Source: Flavobacterium tistrianum (GTDB taxonomy: Bacteria > Bacteroidota > Bacteroidia > Flavobacteriales > Flavobacteriaceae). Taken from it: a stretch of DNA of 64,000 bases. The notes beneath the pieces were generated by a model. The model made no database searches and was not told where the DNA came from. It saw only the letters and a program-made list of their open reading frames with translations. A program made the translations under genes and the position numbers. Location: positions 1-64,000 of the forward strand of contig NZ_QJRH01000066.1 in assembly GCF_003254545.1 (NCBI RefSeq). The letters are read 5' to 3'. Shown piece after piece: positions 16,534-24,644 of the stretch. How positions within the stretch are numbered: position 1 is the stretch's first letter; every line of letters begins with the position of its first letter.

Positions 16534-18114
16534 ATGAGAACATTTTATTCATTCACCGTAATTTTAGGTTTGAGTTTTTTTGTATTTTCTTTTAACAGAA
16601 TTGAAAAAAGTAATTTTACATATAAGAATACAAAAGCTTCAAATCATTTAACCGTTTACAATAATTCAGATGATGTAAACGAAATTTCAAACGACTTCTT
16701 TAAAAGATATTCAGATTTGAAAAAATACAAATCAGATGTCATGTCGTTGTACAAAACTAGAACACTTGGAACTATTTGGTTTGACGAGGACGAAATCAAT
16801 GAGTTTGGTTCTGTTTTGTATGAAAAAGCAAAAAAAACAAATGATCTGATTATACCTTATCAAAAAGAAATAGATCTATTATTTAGTGCTTCATCAGACA
16901 AAAGCACGATTTCTAAAACTGATGCAGACATGCTTTTAAGTTCATTATATGTATTATACACTAAAAAAAGTAATGCTGACAAAAAAAGAATTGCTTACGA
17001 TGCTACACTTAAAGATTTCTTAAACTACAGTACATTAGAAGAGCAAGAAACAACAGCGGTTGCAACAAATGAAAAAGTTGAGTTTGATCAATATTATAAA
17101 TTGCAAGACGCTCTAAAAAAATACAAAAGATTAGAGAAATCAAGCAAATACAAACCAATTGTTCCGGAAGAATCTCCATACAAAGAGTTGCGCCCAGATG
17201 CGGTTTCTAGCACTATTGCACAAGTTAGAACTCGTTTGTATTTATTAGGCGATTTAAAAACCGATTCTAAAAGCAATGTTTATGATCGTGAACTGATGGA
17301 TGCCGTGATGAAATATAAAGTCCGTAACGGATTTAAACCTAATTATATCTTGGCTCAAGAACATATTGATGAAATGAATATTCCGCTTGAAGATAAAGTG
17401 GCAACTTTAAAACTTAACATGGAGAGATGTCGTGAAATTTCGGCTAAAATTGCTGCCAGCGACGAATATGTTTTGGTTAACGTTCCTTCTTACGAATTGT
17501 TTTATGTGAAAAACGGAAAAGTAGTTTTGACCTCTCCAGTATTTGTTGGAGCGCCTTTGACTAAAACTACCATTTTTAATGGAGAAATTGACCGAATCGT
17601 TTTTAGTCCATATTGGACAGTTCCACAAAGTATTGTACAAAACGAACTAAAATCTAAAATGGCTGCAGATCCTAATTATCTTGCAGAAAAAAATATGGAA
17701 ATGGTTAACGGCCAAGTAAGACAAAAACCAGGACCAGACAATTCTTTAGGATTGGTGAAATTTATGTTTCCAAATTCTGATGATATCTATATGCACGATA
17801 CGCCATCTAAAACTTTGTTCGATTTTGAAAAAAGAACTTTCAGCCACGGATGCATTAATGTGAAAATGGCCAAAGAATTAGCCGTTGCCATGTTGAAAGA
17901 TTATCCAGAATGGACTCAGGCAAAAATAGACAAAGCTATGGAGGGTAAAACAGAAAACACTTTTAAGCTGTCTAAAAAAGTGCCCATTTTCATTACCTAT
18001 TTTACTTCATTGGTAAATGACAAAGGCGAAATTGGATTCTTTCAAGATGTTTACGAGAAAGATTCCAATCTAAATGACGAAACGCTTCCCAGCACTACAA
18101 TTGTAAATCAATAA
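16534..18114 (+). CDS. L,D-transpeptidase (YkuD domain), YcbB-like
   Basis: 526 residues. N-terminal signal or membrane anchor (FTVILGLSFFVFSF). A long helical region follows, then a peptidoglycan-binding-like segment (SSTIAQVRTRLYLLGDL ... YKVRNGFKPN) near 225-270, and the YkuD catalytic domain from about 305 to 480. The active-site pattern is complete: MHDTPSK.LFDFEKRTF followed by SHGCIN, with catalytic Cys440 and His438. It makes 3-3 cross-links in peptidoglycan or anchors proteins to it, in the periplasm. Monocistronic with a strong terminator. Confidence 0.92.
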   Translation: MRTFYSFTVILGLSFFVFSFNRIEKSNFTYKNTKASNHLTVYNNSDDVNEISNDFFKRYSDLKKYKSDVMSLYKTRTLGTIWFDEDEINEFGSVLYEKAKKTNDLIIPYQKEIDLLFSASSDKSTISKTDADMLLSSLYVLYTKKSNADKKRIAYDATLKDFLNYSTLEEQETTAVATNEKVEFDQYYKLQDALKKYKRLEKSSKYKPIVPEESPYKELRPDAVSSTIAQVRTRLYLLGDLKTDSKSNVYDRELMDAVMKYKVRNGFKPNYILAQEHIDEMNIPLEDKVATLKLNMERCREISAKIAASDEYVLVNVPSYELFYVKNGKVVLTSPVFVGAPLTKTTIFNGEIDRIVFSPYWTVPQSIVQNELKSKMAADPNYLAEKNMEMVNGQVRQKPGPDNSLGLVKFMFPNSDDIYMHDTPSKTLFDFEKRTFSHGCINVKMAKELAVAMLKDYPEWTQAKIDKAMEGKTENTFKLSKKVPIFITYFTSLVNDKGEIGFFQDVYEKDSNLNDETLPSTTIVNQ

Positions 18115-18131
18115 TTTACGCCAATAATTTT

Positions 18132-18176
18132 AAGAGAGGATTTATCAAACCAAATTTGATAAATCCTCTCTTTTTA
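18132..18176 (+). terminator. Terminator of the L,D-transpeptidase gene
   Basis: 18-bp perfect stem AAGAGAGGATTTATCAAA with complement, 5-nt loop, T-run. Confidence 0.9.
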
Positions 18177-18312
18177 TTTTTATAACCAATAACAAAAAAA
18201 CCTTAAAATGCTATTTTTAAAGCTTTTAAAGGTAATTATAGTTTGAGATTCGCCTTTATTTTGCAGTAGAATTAAGCCCCATTTTTTTTATAAATGTTTA
18301 AACTAAACTATT

Positions 18313-18660
18313 ATGAAAACAAATAATACAGAAGGTCTTACAATGTTTGAAATAAACGTTTTAATTCAACAAGGAGGAAAGTTTATAATGTTTCCTCTCA
18401 TTATTTCTGAAATGGTAAAAAGGATTAAGGAACCCAATATCTATTTTATACGCCCAAATGAAGGCACATTCAAATATGCCTTGAAACACTTTTTTCTGAA
18501 TTTATCTCTTAGCTGGCGTATTTTCCCTTTTGCCCCAATTTATATTGCCAAATCATTATTTTATCTAATGAAAGGTGGAAAAGATTATACTGAAACTATA
18601 TTAAAAGATTTAGATATCAACACACCCGTTTATACGCCACAATTAAAACTATCATATTGA
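18313..18660 (+). CDS. Conserved hypothetical protein with hydrophobic patches
   Basis: 115 residues, no signal peptide. FEINVLIQQGGKFIMFPLIIS near 12-32 and LSWRIFPFAPIYIAKSLFYLM near 71-91 are two amphipathic or membrane-associated segments with a GG turn. I associate this type with uncharacterised short flavobacterial proteins, but no function is known to me. Its own terminator at 18691 makes it a single unit. Confidence 0.75.
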   Translation: MKTNNTEGLTMFEINVLIQQGGKFIMFPLIISEMVKRIKEPNIYFIRPNEGTFKYALKHFFLNLSLSWRIFPFAPIYIAKSLFYLMKGGKDYTETILKDLDINTPVYTPQLKLSY

Positions 18661-18690
18661 TATAGCATATAGTTTCAAAATCTTTTCCTA

Positions 18691-18727
18691 AAAATCATCT
18701 TATACTTTTATAAGGTGATTTTTTTGT
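18691..18727 (+). terminator. Terminator after the 115-residue hypothetical
   Basis: AAATCATCTTATA / TATAAGGTGATTT hairpin (one wobble) with T-run. A near-identical hairpin follows the next gene at 19708. Confidence 0.85.
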
Positions 18728-18814
18728 CTTAATCTATCATTTTAAAAGCCTCTTGAGACTATTTTCATTATGTGTTAAAAAGAGATTTGCAAATCTTTTT
18801 TAAACAAGAAACTA

Positions 18815-19687
18815 ATGATGAAAAAATACATTTTAATTCTTAATATTATTATCTCAATTCTCCTTATTTCATGCAATAATTTTAGATCGCAAAGTCCAAT
18901 TAACTCTAACGGTATCAGTAAACCGAAAGCTCCAAAAGCAATTGGACCACCTCGGGTATTATTTGTAGGAAATAATCAGACAGAATATTTTGTGAGCGCT
19001 CCTACATTATTTCAAGAATTATGCAATGCAAATAACAAGAATGTAAATGTTCAGCAGCTAATTACAATGGGAGTTCCGCTTGATAAAGTTTATTATACAA
19101 ATAAGACAGAAGCAAACCAGAATTTTTCTAATATCGATAAAGATGGAAACTACTATGATTTTGTAATCCTTCAGGAGTCTCCACAAATTGCATTAACCAA
19201 TCTTGAAAAGTATAGATCAAATCTAAAACTATTTGCAGAAAAAATACACAAAAACAGTCCCGATGCTGTAATTTATGTATACCAAAATATGACTCCACTC
19301 ACTTATACAGATCCAGAGTATAATAACTATTATAAAGAATTACGAAAAAATACAATTTTAGCAACGGCTTTTATAAAAAATGCAGGGGTATTGAAAATTG
19401 GCGATGCTGTTAAAGATGCTTATAGTGGTAAAAATGGCTACAACTATTTAAAAAACAGCACAGATAATCTTTGTTATGGTCAAAATACGCCGCATTTTTT
19501 AAATGATGGCGGATTTTTACAGGCTGTTTTATTGTACGCTACGATTTTTGAAAAAAAACCAATTATCCCTAAAAAGCTAATTTTAAGCACAGGGACTGGC
19601 GACAACGACAATATGAGAAAACAGGAGATCTCAAAAGCCATAAGTAATCCTATAGCATTAGAAGAAATTGCTTTTAGTAATCGCTAA
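18815..19687 (+). CDS. SGNH/DUF4886-like lipoprotein with altered catalytic serine
   Basis: 290 residues. Lipoprotein leader with lipobox ILLISC at Cys20. The mature part has the SGNH-hydrolase plan: VLFVGNNQTEYF near 49-60 stands where family members have an (I/L)GNS block, ILQESPQIAL is the third block, and a HFLNDGGFL block near the C-terminus takes the place of the usual catalytic Asp-His region. Asn replaces the nucleophilic Ser (G52-N53-N54), so the protein may be catalytically dead or use another residue. Probably an outer-membrane lipoprotein; role unknown. Confidence 0.7.
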   Translation: MMKKYILILNIIISILLISCNNFRSQSPINSNGISKPKAPKAIGPPRVLFVGNNQTEYFVSAPTLFQELCNANNKNVNVQQLITMGVPLDKVYYTNKTEANQNFSNIDKDGNYYDFVILQESPQIALTNLEKYRSNLKLFAEKIHKNSPDAVIYVYQNMTPLTYTDPEYNNYYKELRKNTILATAFIKNAGVLKIGDAVKDAYSGKNGYNYLKNSTDNLCYGQNTPHFLNDGGFLQAVLLYATIFEKKPIIPKKLILSTGTGDNDNMRKQEISKAISNPIALEEIAFSNR

Positions 19688-19707
19688 ATTTTAAATAATA
19701 ACAATCT

Positions 19708-19748
19708 AAAAAATCATCTTATAAAATTTCATAAGGTGATTTTTTTTA
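19708..19748 (+). terminator. Terminator after the SGNH-like lipoprotein gene
   Basis: AAATCATCTTAT / ATAAGGTGATTT hairpin with T-run; sequence relative of the terminator at 18691. Confidence 0.85.
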
Positions 19749-19830
19749 TACCAAACCAACAGTATTATCTTTTTTAATGTCAACATTTTAAGCAAACAAA
19801 TACATTATAAACAAGAATTTATCCTTACTT

Positions 19831-19838
19831 TAGCTTTG
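19831..19838 (+). promoter_or_regulatory. -7 promoter element deciding the start of the Coa1-like gene
   Basis: TAGCTTTG, full consensus. Because transcription should begin near 19845, the upstream TTG (19836) cannot be the start and the ATG at 19863 is preferred. Confidence 0.55.
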
Positions 19839-19862
19839 TCATTTCGCTCAAAAACTCAACAT

Positions 19863-20285
19863 ATGGAAGATTCAAACGAGTTAATACAACAAAAAAGCTG
19901 GCTCAACCGAAACTGGAAATGGCTTATTCCCAGCGGATGCCTAACTCTTATCATATTAGCGGCTTTATTTATTGGCGGAATTTTCTATGAAGTTACTTCT
20001 GTATTAAAAGATTCCGAAGCTTATAAAGAATCTATGTTAGCTGTAGAAAATAATAAGCTCGTAGTAGAAAAACTTGGATCTCCTGTAGAAACAGACGGAA
20101 TGGTTTCTGGAACTGTTACTTCAAACAATAATGTACGCACTTGCGATGTACAAGTACCACTAAAAGGTCCAAAAGGCAAAGGAACTTTATTTATTGTTGG
20201 CGAAAAAAGAGGCAAATGGAAATACAGCGAAATGTCTGTTTATATTGAGAATACAAATGAAAAAATAGACTTATTACAGAAATAA
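19863..20285 (+). CDS. Coa1-family membrane protein
   Basis: 140 residues from the ATG chosen by the promoter at 19831. One transmembrane segment near 25-45 (PSGCLTLIILAALFIGGIFYEV) is followed by a periplasmic domain with the Coa1/Tim21-like pattern: E..V..KLGSPVETDGMVSG, C-containing strand, VPLKGPKGKGTLFIVGEKRGKWKYSEM. The cytochrome-c-oxidase assembly factor Coa1 family is common as an uncharacterised protein in Bacteroidota; a role in oxidase assembly here is not shown. The next gene follows after 28 bp and is probably co-transcribed. Confidence 0.8.
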   Translation: MEDSNELIQQKSWLNRNWKWLIPSGCLTLIILAALFIGGIFYEVTSVLKDSEAYKESMLAVENNKLVVEKLGSPVETDGMVSGTVTSNNNVRTCDVQVPLKGPKGKGTLFIVGEKRGKWKYSEMSVYIENTNEKIDLLQK

Positions 20286-20313
20286 AATCCATTTCCAAAA
20301 CAAAAATTATAAA

Positions 20314-20877
20314 ATGAAATCTTTTATCAGTCTATTCTTTGGACTTTTTCTATGTGTCTCTTCTTTTGCACAATCTGCCAAAAATTATCAAGTTTACGCC
20401 AATCAAATTAAAAAGTTCTCAAAACCTGCAAGGATATTACGCAATGATATTAATGCGCAGGGAAATGGCTTTATTGAATTTACAAATACTAAAAACCAAA
20501 TACTGCGTTTTAGATTGCAAAAAAATAAGCTTCAATTAGGATCTTGCAGGATTGCTTTTGAAATATATTATTATGAAAATAATTATTTGAGAAGAATTGA
20601 ATCGCTTGACAGCAACGGAAATCTAATTGAATGTAATTTAAAATTAAACGGAGAAGCCGTTACTGAATATATTGTTGAAAAACCTTCCTTGTACCTCCAA
20701 AAAAAGAAATTGATTGATGATGCTGAAGGAAATATTGACATGAAAGATGATTCTAAAGAAAAAATCATTCGCGTTCGATATTTTGATGCCAATAATACCC
20801 CAATAGCACGGTCTGAACCCACTTATATTTCTAGCAAATCTTATTGGGAATATAATATCCGAATGGCTTGGCCATAA
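20314..20877 (+). CDS. Secreted hypothetical protein
   Basis: 187 residues. Signal peptide MKSFISLFFGLFLCVSSFAQ, then a beta-rich mature domain with many aromatic residues and two cysteines (LGSC, IECN). No family recognised. It follows the Coa1-like gene by 28 bp in the same direction, likely one operon. Localisation is periplasm or outside. Confidence 0.75.
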   Translation: MKSFISLFFGLFLCVSSFAQSAKNYQVYANQIKKFSKPARILRNDINAQGNGFIEFTNTKNQILRFRLQKNKLQLGSCRIAFEIYYYENNYLRRIESLDSNGNLIECNLKLNGEAVTEYIVEKPSLYLQKKKLIDDAEGNIDMKDDSKEKIIRVRYFDANNTPIARSEPTYISSKSYWEYNIRMAWP

Positions 20878-21019
20878 ATTAAAATGCTAAAAAAATGAGG
20901 TTCGAAGTTACTAATTTCTCTTATGTTAAGATTACAACAAAATGTTAGTTTGCTTAAAATAAAATTGTGGCGTTATTTTTGAATAAGTAGTATTTTTGAA
21001 ACTTAAATAACCCCAAATA

Positions 21020-21739
21020 ATGAAAAAGATTTTACTATTAGCCGTTACATTTTCGCTTACTTCTTGCGCAGAGGTACAACAGACTTTAAATCAATTGCCT
21101 CAAATCGCATCTCAGATTCCAAGTACGGGAACTGTCGACATTGCTTCTGGATTAAAAGAAGCTTTAAATAAAGGAATTACACAACAAGTAAGTAAATTAA
21201 CCGCTGTAGATGGTTTTTATAAAAACGAAGCTGTAAAAATTTTAATGCCCGAAGAATTGCAGAAAGTAGATGCAACACTTCGTAAAGTAGGATTAAGTTC
21301 TCTTGCAGATGAAGGAATCAAGATGCTGAACCGCGCTGCAGAAGATGCTGTAAAAGAAGCAACTCCGATTTTTGTTACAGCAGTAAAAAATATGACTTTT
21401 ACAGATGCTAAAAACATTCTTTTAGGAAGTGATAATGCTGCAACAAATTATTTGCAAGGCAGCACCACAACTGCATTATACGCCAAATTTAATCCTGTAA
21501 TTAAAAGTTCTTTCGAAAAAGTAGGCGCTGATGCTGTTTGGACAAAGATTATAACCAAATACAACACTATTCCATTAGTAAAAAAAGTAAATCCAGATTT
21601 GACTGATTATACTACCAATCAAGCTTTGTCTGGTGTTTTTAAAATGATTGCTGTTGAAGAAAAAGATATCAGAAATAACATCTCTGCAAGAACAACGCCT
21701 TTGTTGCAAAAGGTTTTTGCAATGCAGGATGGAAAATAG
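21020..21739 (+). CDS. DUF4197 lipoprotein
   Basis: 239 residues. Lipoprotein leader with lipobox LTSC at Cys16. The mature part is the helical DUF4197 domain: ASGLKEALNKGITQQVSKL near 43-61, ILMPEEL, a long helix pair with AAEDAVKEATPIF, and the closing PDLTDYTTNQALSGVFKM...E..IR.N.SART. Function of the family is unknown; it is an envelope lipoprotein. Two TATTTTTG -7 candidates lie at 20974 and 20991. Confidence 0.9.
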   Translation: MKKILLLAVTFSLTSCAEVQQTLNQLPQIASQIPSTGTVDIASGLKEALNKGITQQVSKLTAVDGFYKNEAVKILMPEELQKVDATLRKVGLSSLADEGIKMLNRAAEDAVKEATPIFVTAVKNMTFTDAKNILLGSDNAATNYLQGSTTTALYAKFNPVIKSSFEKVGADAVWTKIITKYNTIPLVKKVNPDLTDYTTNQALSGVFKMIAVEEKDIRNNISARTTPLLQKVFAMQDGK

Positions 21740-21744
21740 TTTTT

Positions 21745-21845
21745 CTTGTAAGGTTCAAAAGGGACAGAGTTACAAAGGGACAAAGCTTCCTCTGCAACTT
21801 TTGAGCCTTTGAAACTTTGCAACTAACCAAAAACCAAAAGACCAA
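21745..21845. repeat. Dispersed repeat (GGGACAAAG/ACAAAGG type)
   Basis: GTTCAAAAGGGACAGAGTTA followed by an inverted half with TTTGAGCCTTTGAAACTTTG. Related copies lie at 32441-32470, 32545-32580 and about 45800-45835. Confidence 0.55.
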
Positions 21846-21847
21846 AA

Positions 21848-22702
21848 ATGCAAAAAATTACCATACTCATTCACTGTAAAGACCAAAAGGGAATTATTGC
21901 CGCTGTGACTACTTTTATTGCTAAAGTAGAAGGAAACATTACTTATATTGACCAACATGTTGATGTAGAACAGAATGTGTTTTTTATGCGTTTAGAATGT
22001 GAATTTAGCAATCAAGGCAGTAACATTGAAAATATAAAAGAAGAATTCAGCAAAACTATTGCCGCGGACTTCAATATGTCTTGGGATTTGTACAATCAGG
22101 AGCAAAAACCTAAAATGGCTTTGTTTGTTTCTAAATATGATCACTGCTTATTTGATATTTTAGGACGTTACAGCGCCGATGAATTGGGTGTGGAAATTCC
22201 GATGATTATAAGCAATCATAACGATTTACGTTCAATTGCAGAACGTTTTGATATTCCGTTTCACTATGTTCCTTTCACAAAAGACAACAAAGAAGAAGGT
22301 GAAGCAAGGCAAATTGAGCTTTTAAAAAGATACCAGATCAATTTTATCGTTTTGGCGCGTTATATGCAGATTGTGACTCCAAAAGTGATTTCGCTTTATG
22401 AAAATAAAATCATCAATATCCACCATTCGTTTTTACCTGCTTTTCCAGGTGCAAAACCGTATCATTCGGCTTTTAAACGCGGTGTAAAAATTATCGGAGC
22501 TACTAGCCATTACGTAACAGAAGAATTAGACGAAGGTCCGATCATTGAACAAGATATTGCAAGAGTTTCTCATATTCATTCTGTAGAAGATTTCATCATG
22601 AAAGGACGTGATTTGGAACGTATCGTTTTAGCTAGAGCTATTAAACTGCACGCTGAAAGAAAAACGATGGTTTATAGTAATAAGACGGTTGTGTTTTCTT
22701 AA
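21848..22702 (+). CDS. purU: Formyltetrahydrofolate deformylase
   Basis: 284 residues, normal length. N-terminal ACT domain (residues 1-80, starting ITILIHCKDQKGIIAAVTTF) and C-terminal formyl-transferase fold with IISNHNDL near 120, NIHHSFLPAFPGAKPYHSAF near 196-215 and the active-site region SHYVTEELDEGPIIEQD near 222-238. It hydrolyses 10-formyl-THF to formate and THF, balancing one-carbon units and supplying formate for purine synthesis. Single gene, terminator at 22758. Confidence 0.96.
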   Translation: MQKITILIHCKDQKGIIAAVTTFIAKVEGNITYIDQHVDVEQNVFFMRLECEFSNQGSNIENIKEEFSKTIAADFNMSWDLYNQEQKPKMALFVSKYDHCLFDILGRYSADELGVEIPMIISNHNDLRSIAERFDIPFHYVPFTKDNKEEGEARQIELLKRYQINFIVLARYMQIVTPKVISLYENKIINIHHSFLPAFPGAKPYHSAFKRGVKIIGATSHYVTEELDEGPIIEQDIARVSHIHSVEDFIMKGRDLERIVLARAIKLHAERKTMVYSNKTVVFS

Positions 22703-22757
22703 ACAGCAGAGGTTCAGAGAAACAAAGAGAAACGTTTTCCAAAATGGTTTTATGAAA

Positions 22758-22795
22758 TTAAACCCGACAGGTTTTACAATCTGTCGGGTTTTATC
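22758..22795 (+). terminator. Terminator of purU
   Basis: AAACCCGACAG / CTGTCGGGTTT hairpin with a 10-nt loop and T-rich tail. Confidence 0.85.
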
Positions 22796-23057
22796 ATTAT
22801 TGCTGTTTTGATCACTTGAAACGGGAGTTTATGTTTGCAGTTGTTAATTTTCTGTCTAGTTTGACAATCCTGATTTTTAACACTTTACCAACCATACAAA
22901 CTTATCTTTATCACATTCATAAACAAAACTGATTGTTATTATATTTTAATAATCAAACACTATTTAAGACTGCAGAAAGCTCAAAACGGCCATTTTTCAA
23001 ATCTTAACTTATGACCAACAAAGTAATAACAAAACCTTAACAGCATAAAATTGATAT

Positions 23058-23117
23058 ATGTCGGACATTTGTAATGTAATAAACTGGTTATTTATTATTT
23101 TGGTTTTGGTTAGTTAA
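23058..23117 (+). CDS. 19-residue hydrophobic membrane peptide, copy 1
   Basis: ATG TCG ... AGT TAA encodes MSDICNVINWLFIILVLVS, a short polar start followed by one uninterrupted hydrophobic stretch long enough to enter a membrane. Copy 2 at 23403 encodes the same peptide with Thr for Asn6 and one synonymous change (GAC/GAT). Size and composition recall small membrane toxins such as Ibs and other type I toxins, which also occur as tandem copies; this is an analogy. It ends three bases before the terminator stem. Confidence 0.5.
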   Translation: MSDICNVINWLFIILVLVS

Positions 23118-23118
23118 A

Positions 23119-23156
23119 TGATGCCGGCTTCTTCGAGATGCCGGCATTCTTTTTTG
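23119..23156 (+). terminator. Terminator of peptide unit 1
   Basis: GC-rich stem ATGCCGGC / GCCGGCAT, loop TTCTTCGAGAT, then T-run: unusually strong for this AT-rich context. Confidence 0.9.
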
Positions 23157-23189
23157 GTAGAATTTTAGTTTCACGTTGTTTTACTTTGA

Positions 23190-23345
23190 ACATAATTTTA
23201 CTGCAAAGAGTGCAAAGTTTTTTTCTCAAGAAGTTTTGTATAAAACGTAAAGTTCGCAAAGCTTTGTGTAAAAAACTTTTGAGAAACCTTGCGTTCCCGA
23301 TAGCCATCGGGATTACGCTCTTTGCGGTTAAAAAAAATCTTTCGA
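23190..23345. repeat. Dispersed GCAAAG-type repeat between the two peptide units
   Basis: Contains TTTTACTGCAAAGAGTGCAA, GTTCGCAAAGC, a CCCGATAGCCATCGGG palindrome at 23296-23311 and GCTCTTTGCGGTTAAA. It belongs to the same family as 5500-5700 and 24540-24640. Confidence 0.65.
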
Positions 23346-23402
23346 ACATTAACTTATATCCAACAAAGTAATAACAAGACCTTAACAGCATAAGATTGAT
23401 AT

Positions 23403-23462
23403 ATGTCGGATATTTGTACTGTAATAAACTGGTTATTTATTATTTTGGTTTTGGTTAGTTAA
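23403..23462 (+). CDS. 19-residue hydrophobic membrane peptide, copy 2
   Basis: Encodes MSDICTVINWLFIILVLVS. The substitution pattern against copy 1 (one silent, one conservative, no frame change) is compatible with a translated product, though two differences are too few to prove it. Like copy 1 there is no clear Shine-Dalgarno sequence, which is normal for Bacteroidota. Confidence 0.5.
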   Translation: MSDICTVINWLFIILVLVS

Positions 23463-23463
23463 A

Positions 23464-23501
23464 TAATGCCGGCGTCTTCGAGATGCCGGCATTTTTTTTT
23501 A
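23464..23501 (+). terminator. Terminator of peptide unit 2
   Basis: Same ATGCCGGC / GCCGGCAT stem as at 23119, followed by a run of ten T. The span 23502-23716 holds another GCAAAG-type repeat and no gene. Confidence 0.9.
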
Positions 23502-23716
23502 TAGTCTTTTGTTTCAGGTTTCAAGTTTTTTTGTTTCAAGTTGCTTTCTTTTGAACATAATTTTATCGCAAAGAGCGCAAAGTTTTTTATCTAAGGGTTT
23601 TACACAAAACGCAAAGTCCGCAAAGCTTTGTCTAAAAAACTTTGCGAACTTTGTGTCTAACTTAGCGTCCCTTGCGATTAAACTTTCAACAACTTGAAAC
23701 CTGAAACAAAATAAAA

Positions 23717-24517
23717 TTAATTCTTCAATCTTTCGTGCAGTAATTTAAAATACGGAAATGCCTTTAATAATCTGCTGCCGTGCCAAGAAAACATTTCGCC
23801 ATCAACAAAAATAGTTTTAGCGTGATGCGTAAACCTTCCAATTTCGAAAGCATCTTCTTCTTTGAAAGGATAAGGTTCAGAAGAAAGAAAAACAAGATCA
23901 GGATCACCTTCTAAACGTATTTTCTTTAATTCGATTTCAGGATAACGCCCTTTATCTTCGTAGATATTTTTAAAATGATTGAGTTTTAACAATTCGTTTA
24001 TATACGTATCTTTTCCGGCCACCATATATGGATTTTTCCAAATAAAATAAGCTGCTTTCTTTTCCTTTATATCTTTTATATAATTTTTAAAATCGCTTAA
24101 AGCGAAAGCCAATTTGTCGCTCCATTTTTGAGCTTCGGTTCTGCAATTGAATAATTGTCCGAAATCTGAAATCATCTGGAAATTATCTTCAATAGAAACA
24201 ATATTCGTAACCCAAACTGGACAAATTGCACTTAACTGTTCGACAATCTCAAGGGTGTTTTCTTCTTTGTTGCAGATTATAATATCTGGTTCTAAAAGCT
24301 TTATTTTTTCGAAGTGAATTTTCTTCGTTCCACCAACAATCTTTTTGGTAGATTTAAAATGAAAAGGATGCACACAAAACTTCGTTATTCCGATAATTTT
24401 TTCTTCTAAACCTAAATCATACAATAATTCAGTTTGCGAAGGAACAAGCGAAATGATACGTTTTGGAGCTGTTTCGAAAGTATGAACTTTGCCAAGCTGG
24501 TCGATTAATTGTTTCAT
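23717..24517 (-). CDS. BtuF-like helical-backbone metal/cobalamin receptor domain, no signal peptide
   Basis: 266 residues. Periplasmic-binding-protein type 2 fold (PF01497): RIISLVPSQTELLYDLGLEEKIIGIT at 20-45, VGGTKKIHFEKIKLLEPDIIIC at 61-82, and a C-terminal domain with YFIWKNPYMVAGKDTYINEL and PDLVFLSSEPYPF. This is the BtuF/FecB-type fold, but no signal peptide or lipobox precedes it and no permease genes adjoin it. It may be cytoplasmic or need a different export start; none is found upstream. Cofactor unknown. Separated from pyrF by a GCAAAG-type repeat. Confidence 0.82.
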   Translation of the reverse strand: MKQLIDQLGKVHTFETAPKRIISLVPSQTELLYDLGLEEKIIGITKFCVHPFHFKSTKKIVGGTKKIHFEKIKLLEPDIIICNKEENTLEIVEQLSAICPVWVTNIVSIEDNFQMISDFGQLFNCRTEAQKWSDKLAFALSDFKNYIKDIKEKKAAYFIWKNPYMVAGKDTYINELLKLNHFKNIYEDKGRYPEIELKKIRLEGDPDLVFLSSEPYPFKEEDAFEIGRFTHHAKTIFVDGEMFSWHGSRLLKAFPYFKLLHERLKN

Positions 24518-24539
24518 TTACTTAGATTGTATTTTTTAA

Positions 24540-24640
24540 CCGCAAAGTTCGCAAAGATTTACGCTAAGAACACAAAATTAATTCCTTTGCGAACCTTGCG
24601 AAAAACCTTAGCGAACTTTGCGGTTAAATCTGTTTTCTAT
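24540..24640. repeat. Dispersed GCAAAG-type palindromic repeat
   Basis: AACCGCAAAGTTCGCAAAG on one side and GCGAACTTTGCGGTTAAA on the other form a long imperfect inverted repeat between pyrF and the BtuF-like gene. Confidence 0.7.
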
Positions 24641-24644
24641 TTAA

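Larger units (their letters stand above)
23004..23156 (+). repeat. 345-bp-spaced duplicated unit, copy 1 (small transcription unit)
   Basis: From TTAACTTAT at 23004 to the terminator T-run, about 150 bp match the stretch 23349-23501 at nearly every position. The similarity covers a possible promoter, a 50-nt leader, a 19-codon ORF and a terminator and then stops, so the conserved block is a complete small gene. No gene is seen in 22796-23003. Confidence 0.8.
23349..23501 (+). repeat. 345-bp-spaced duplicated unit, copy 2
   Basis: Matches 23004-23156 at constant offset 345. The few differences are single bases. Confidence 0.8.

Noticed and set aside
23138-23371. Open frames on both strands of about 77-93 codons
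   Set aside because: They run through a dispersed GCAAAG repeat and the terminator of the peptide unit; Phe/Lys-rich low-complexity products.
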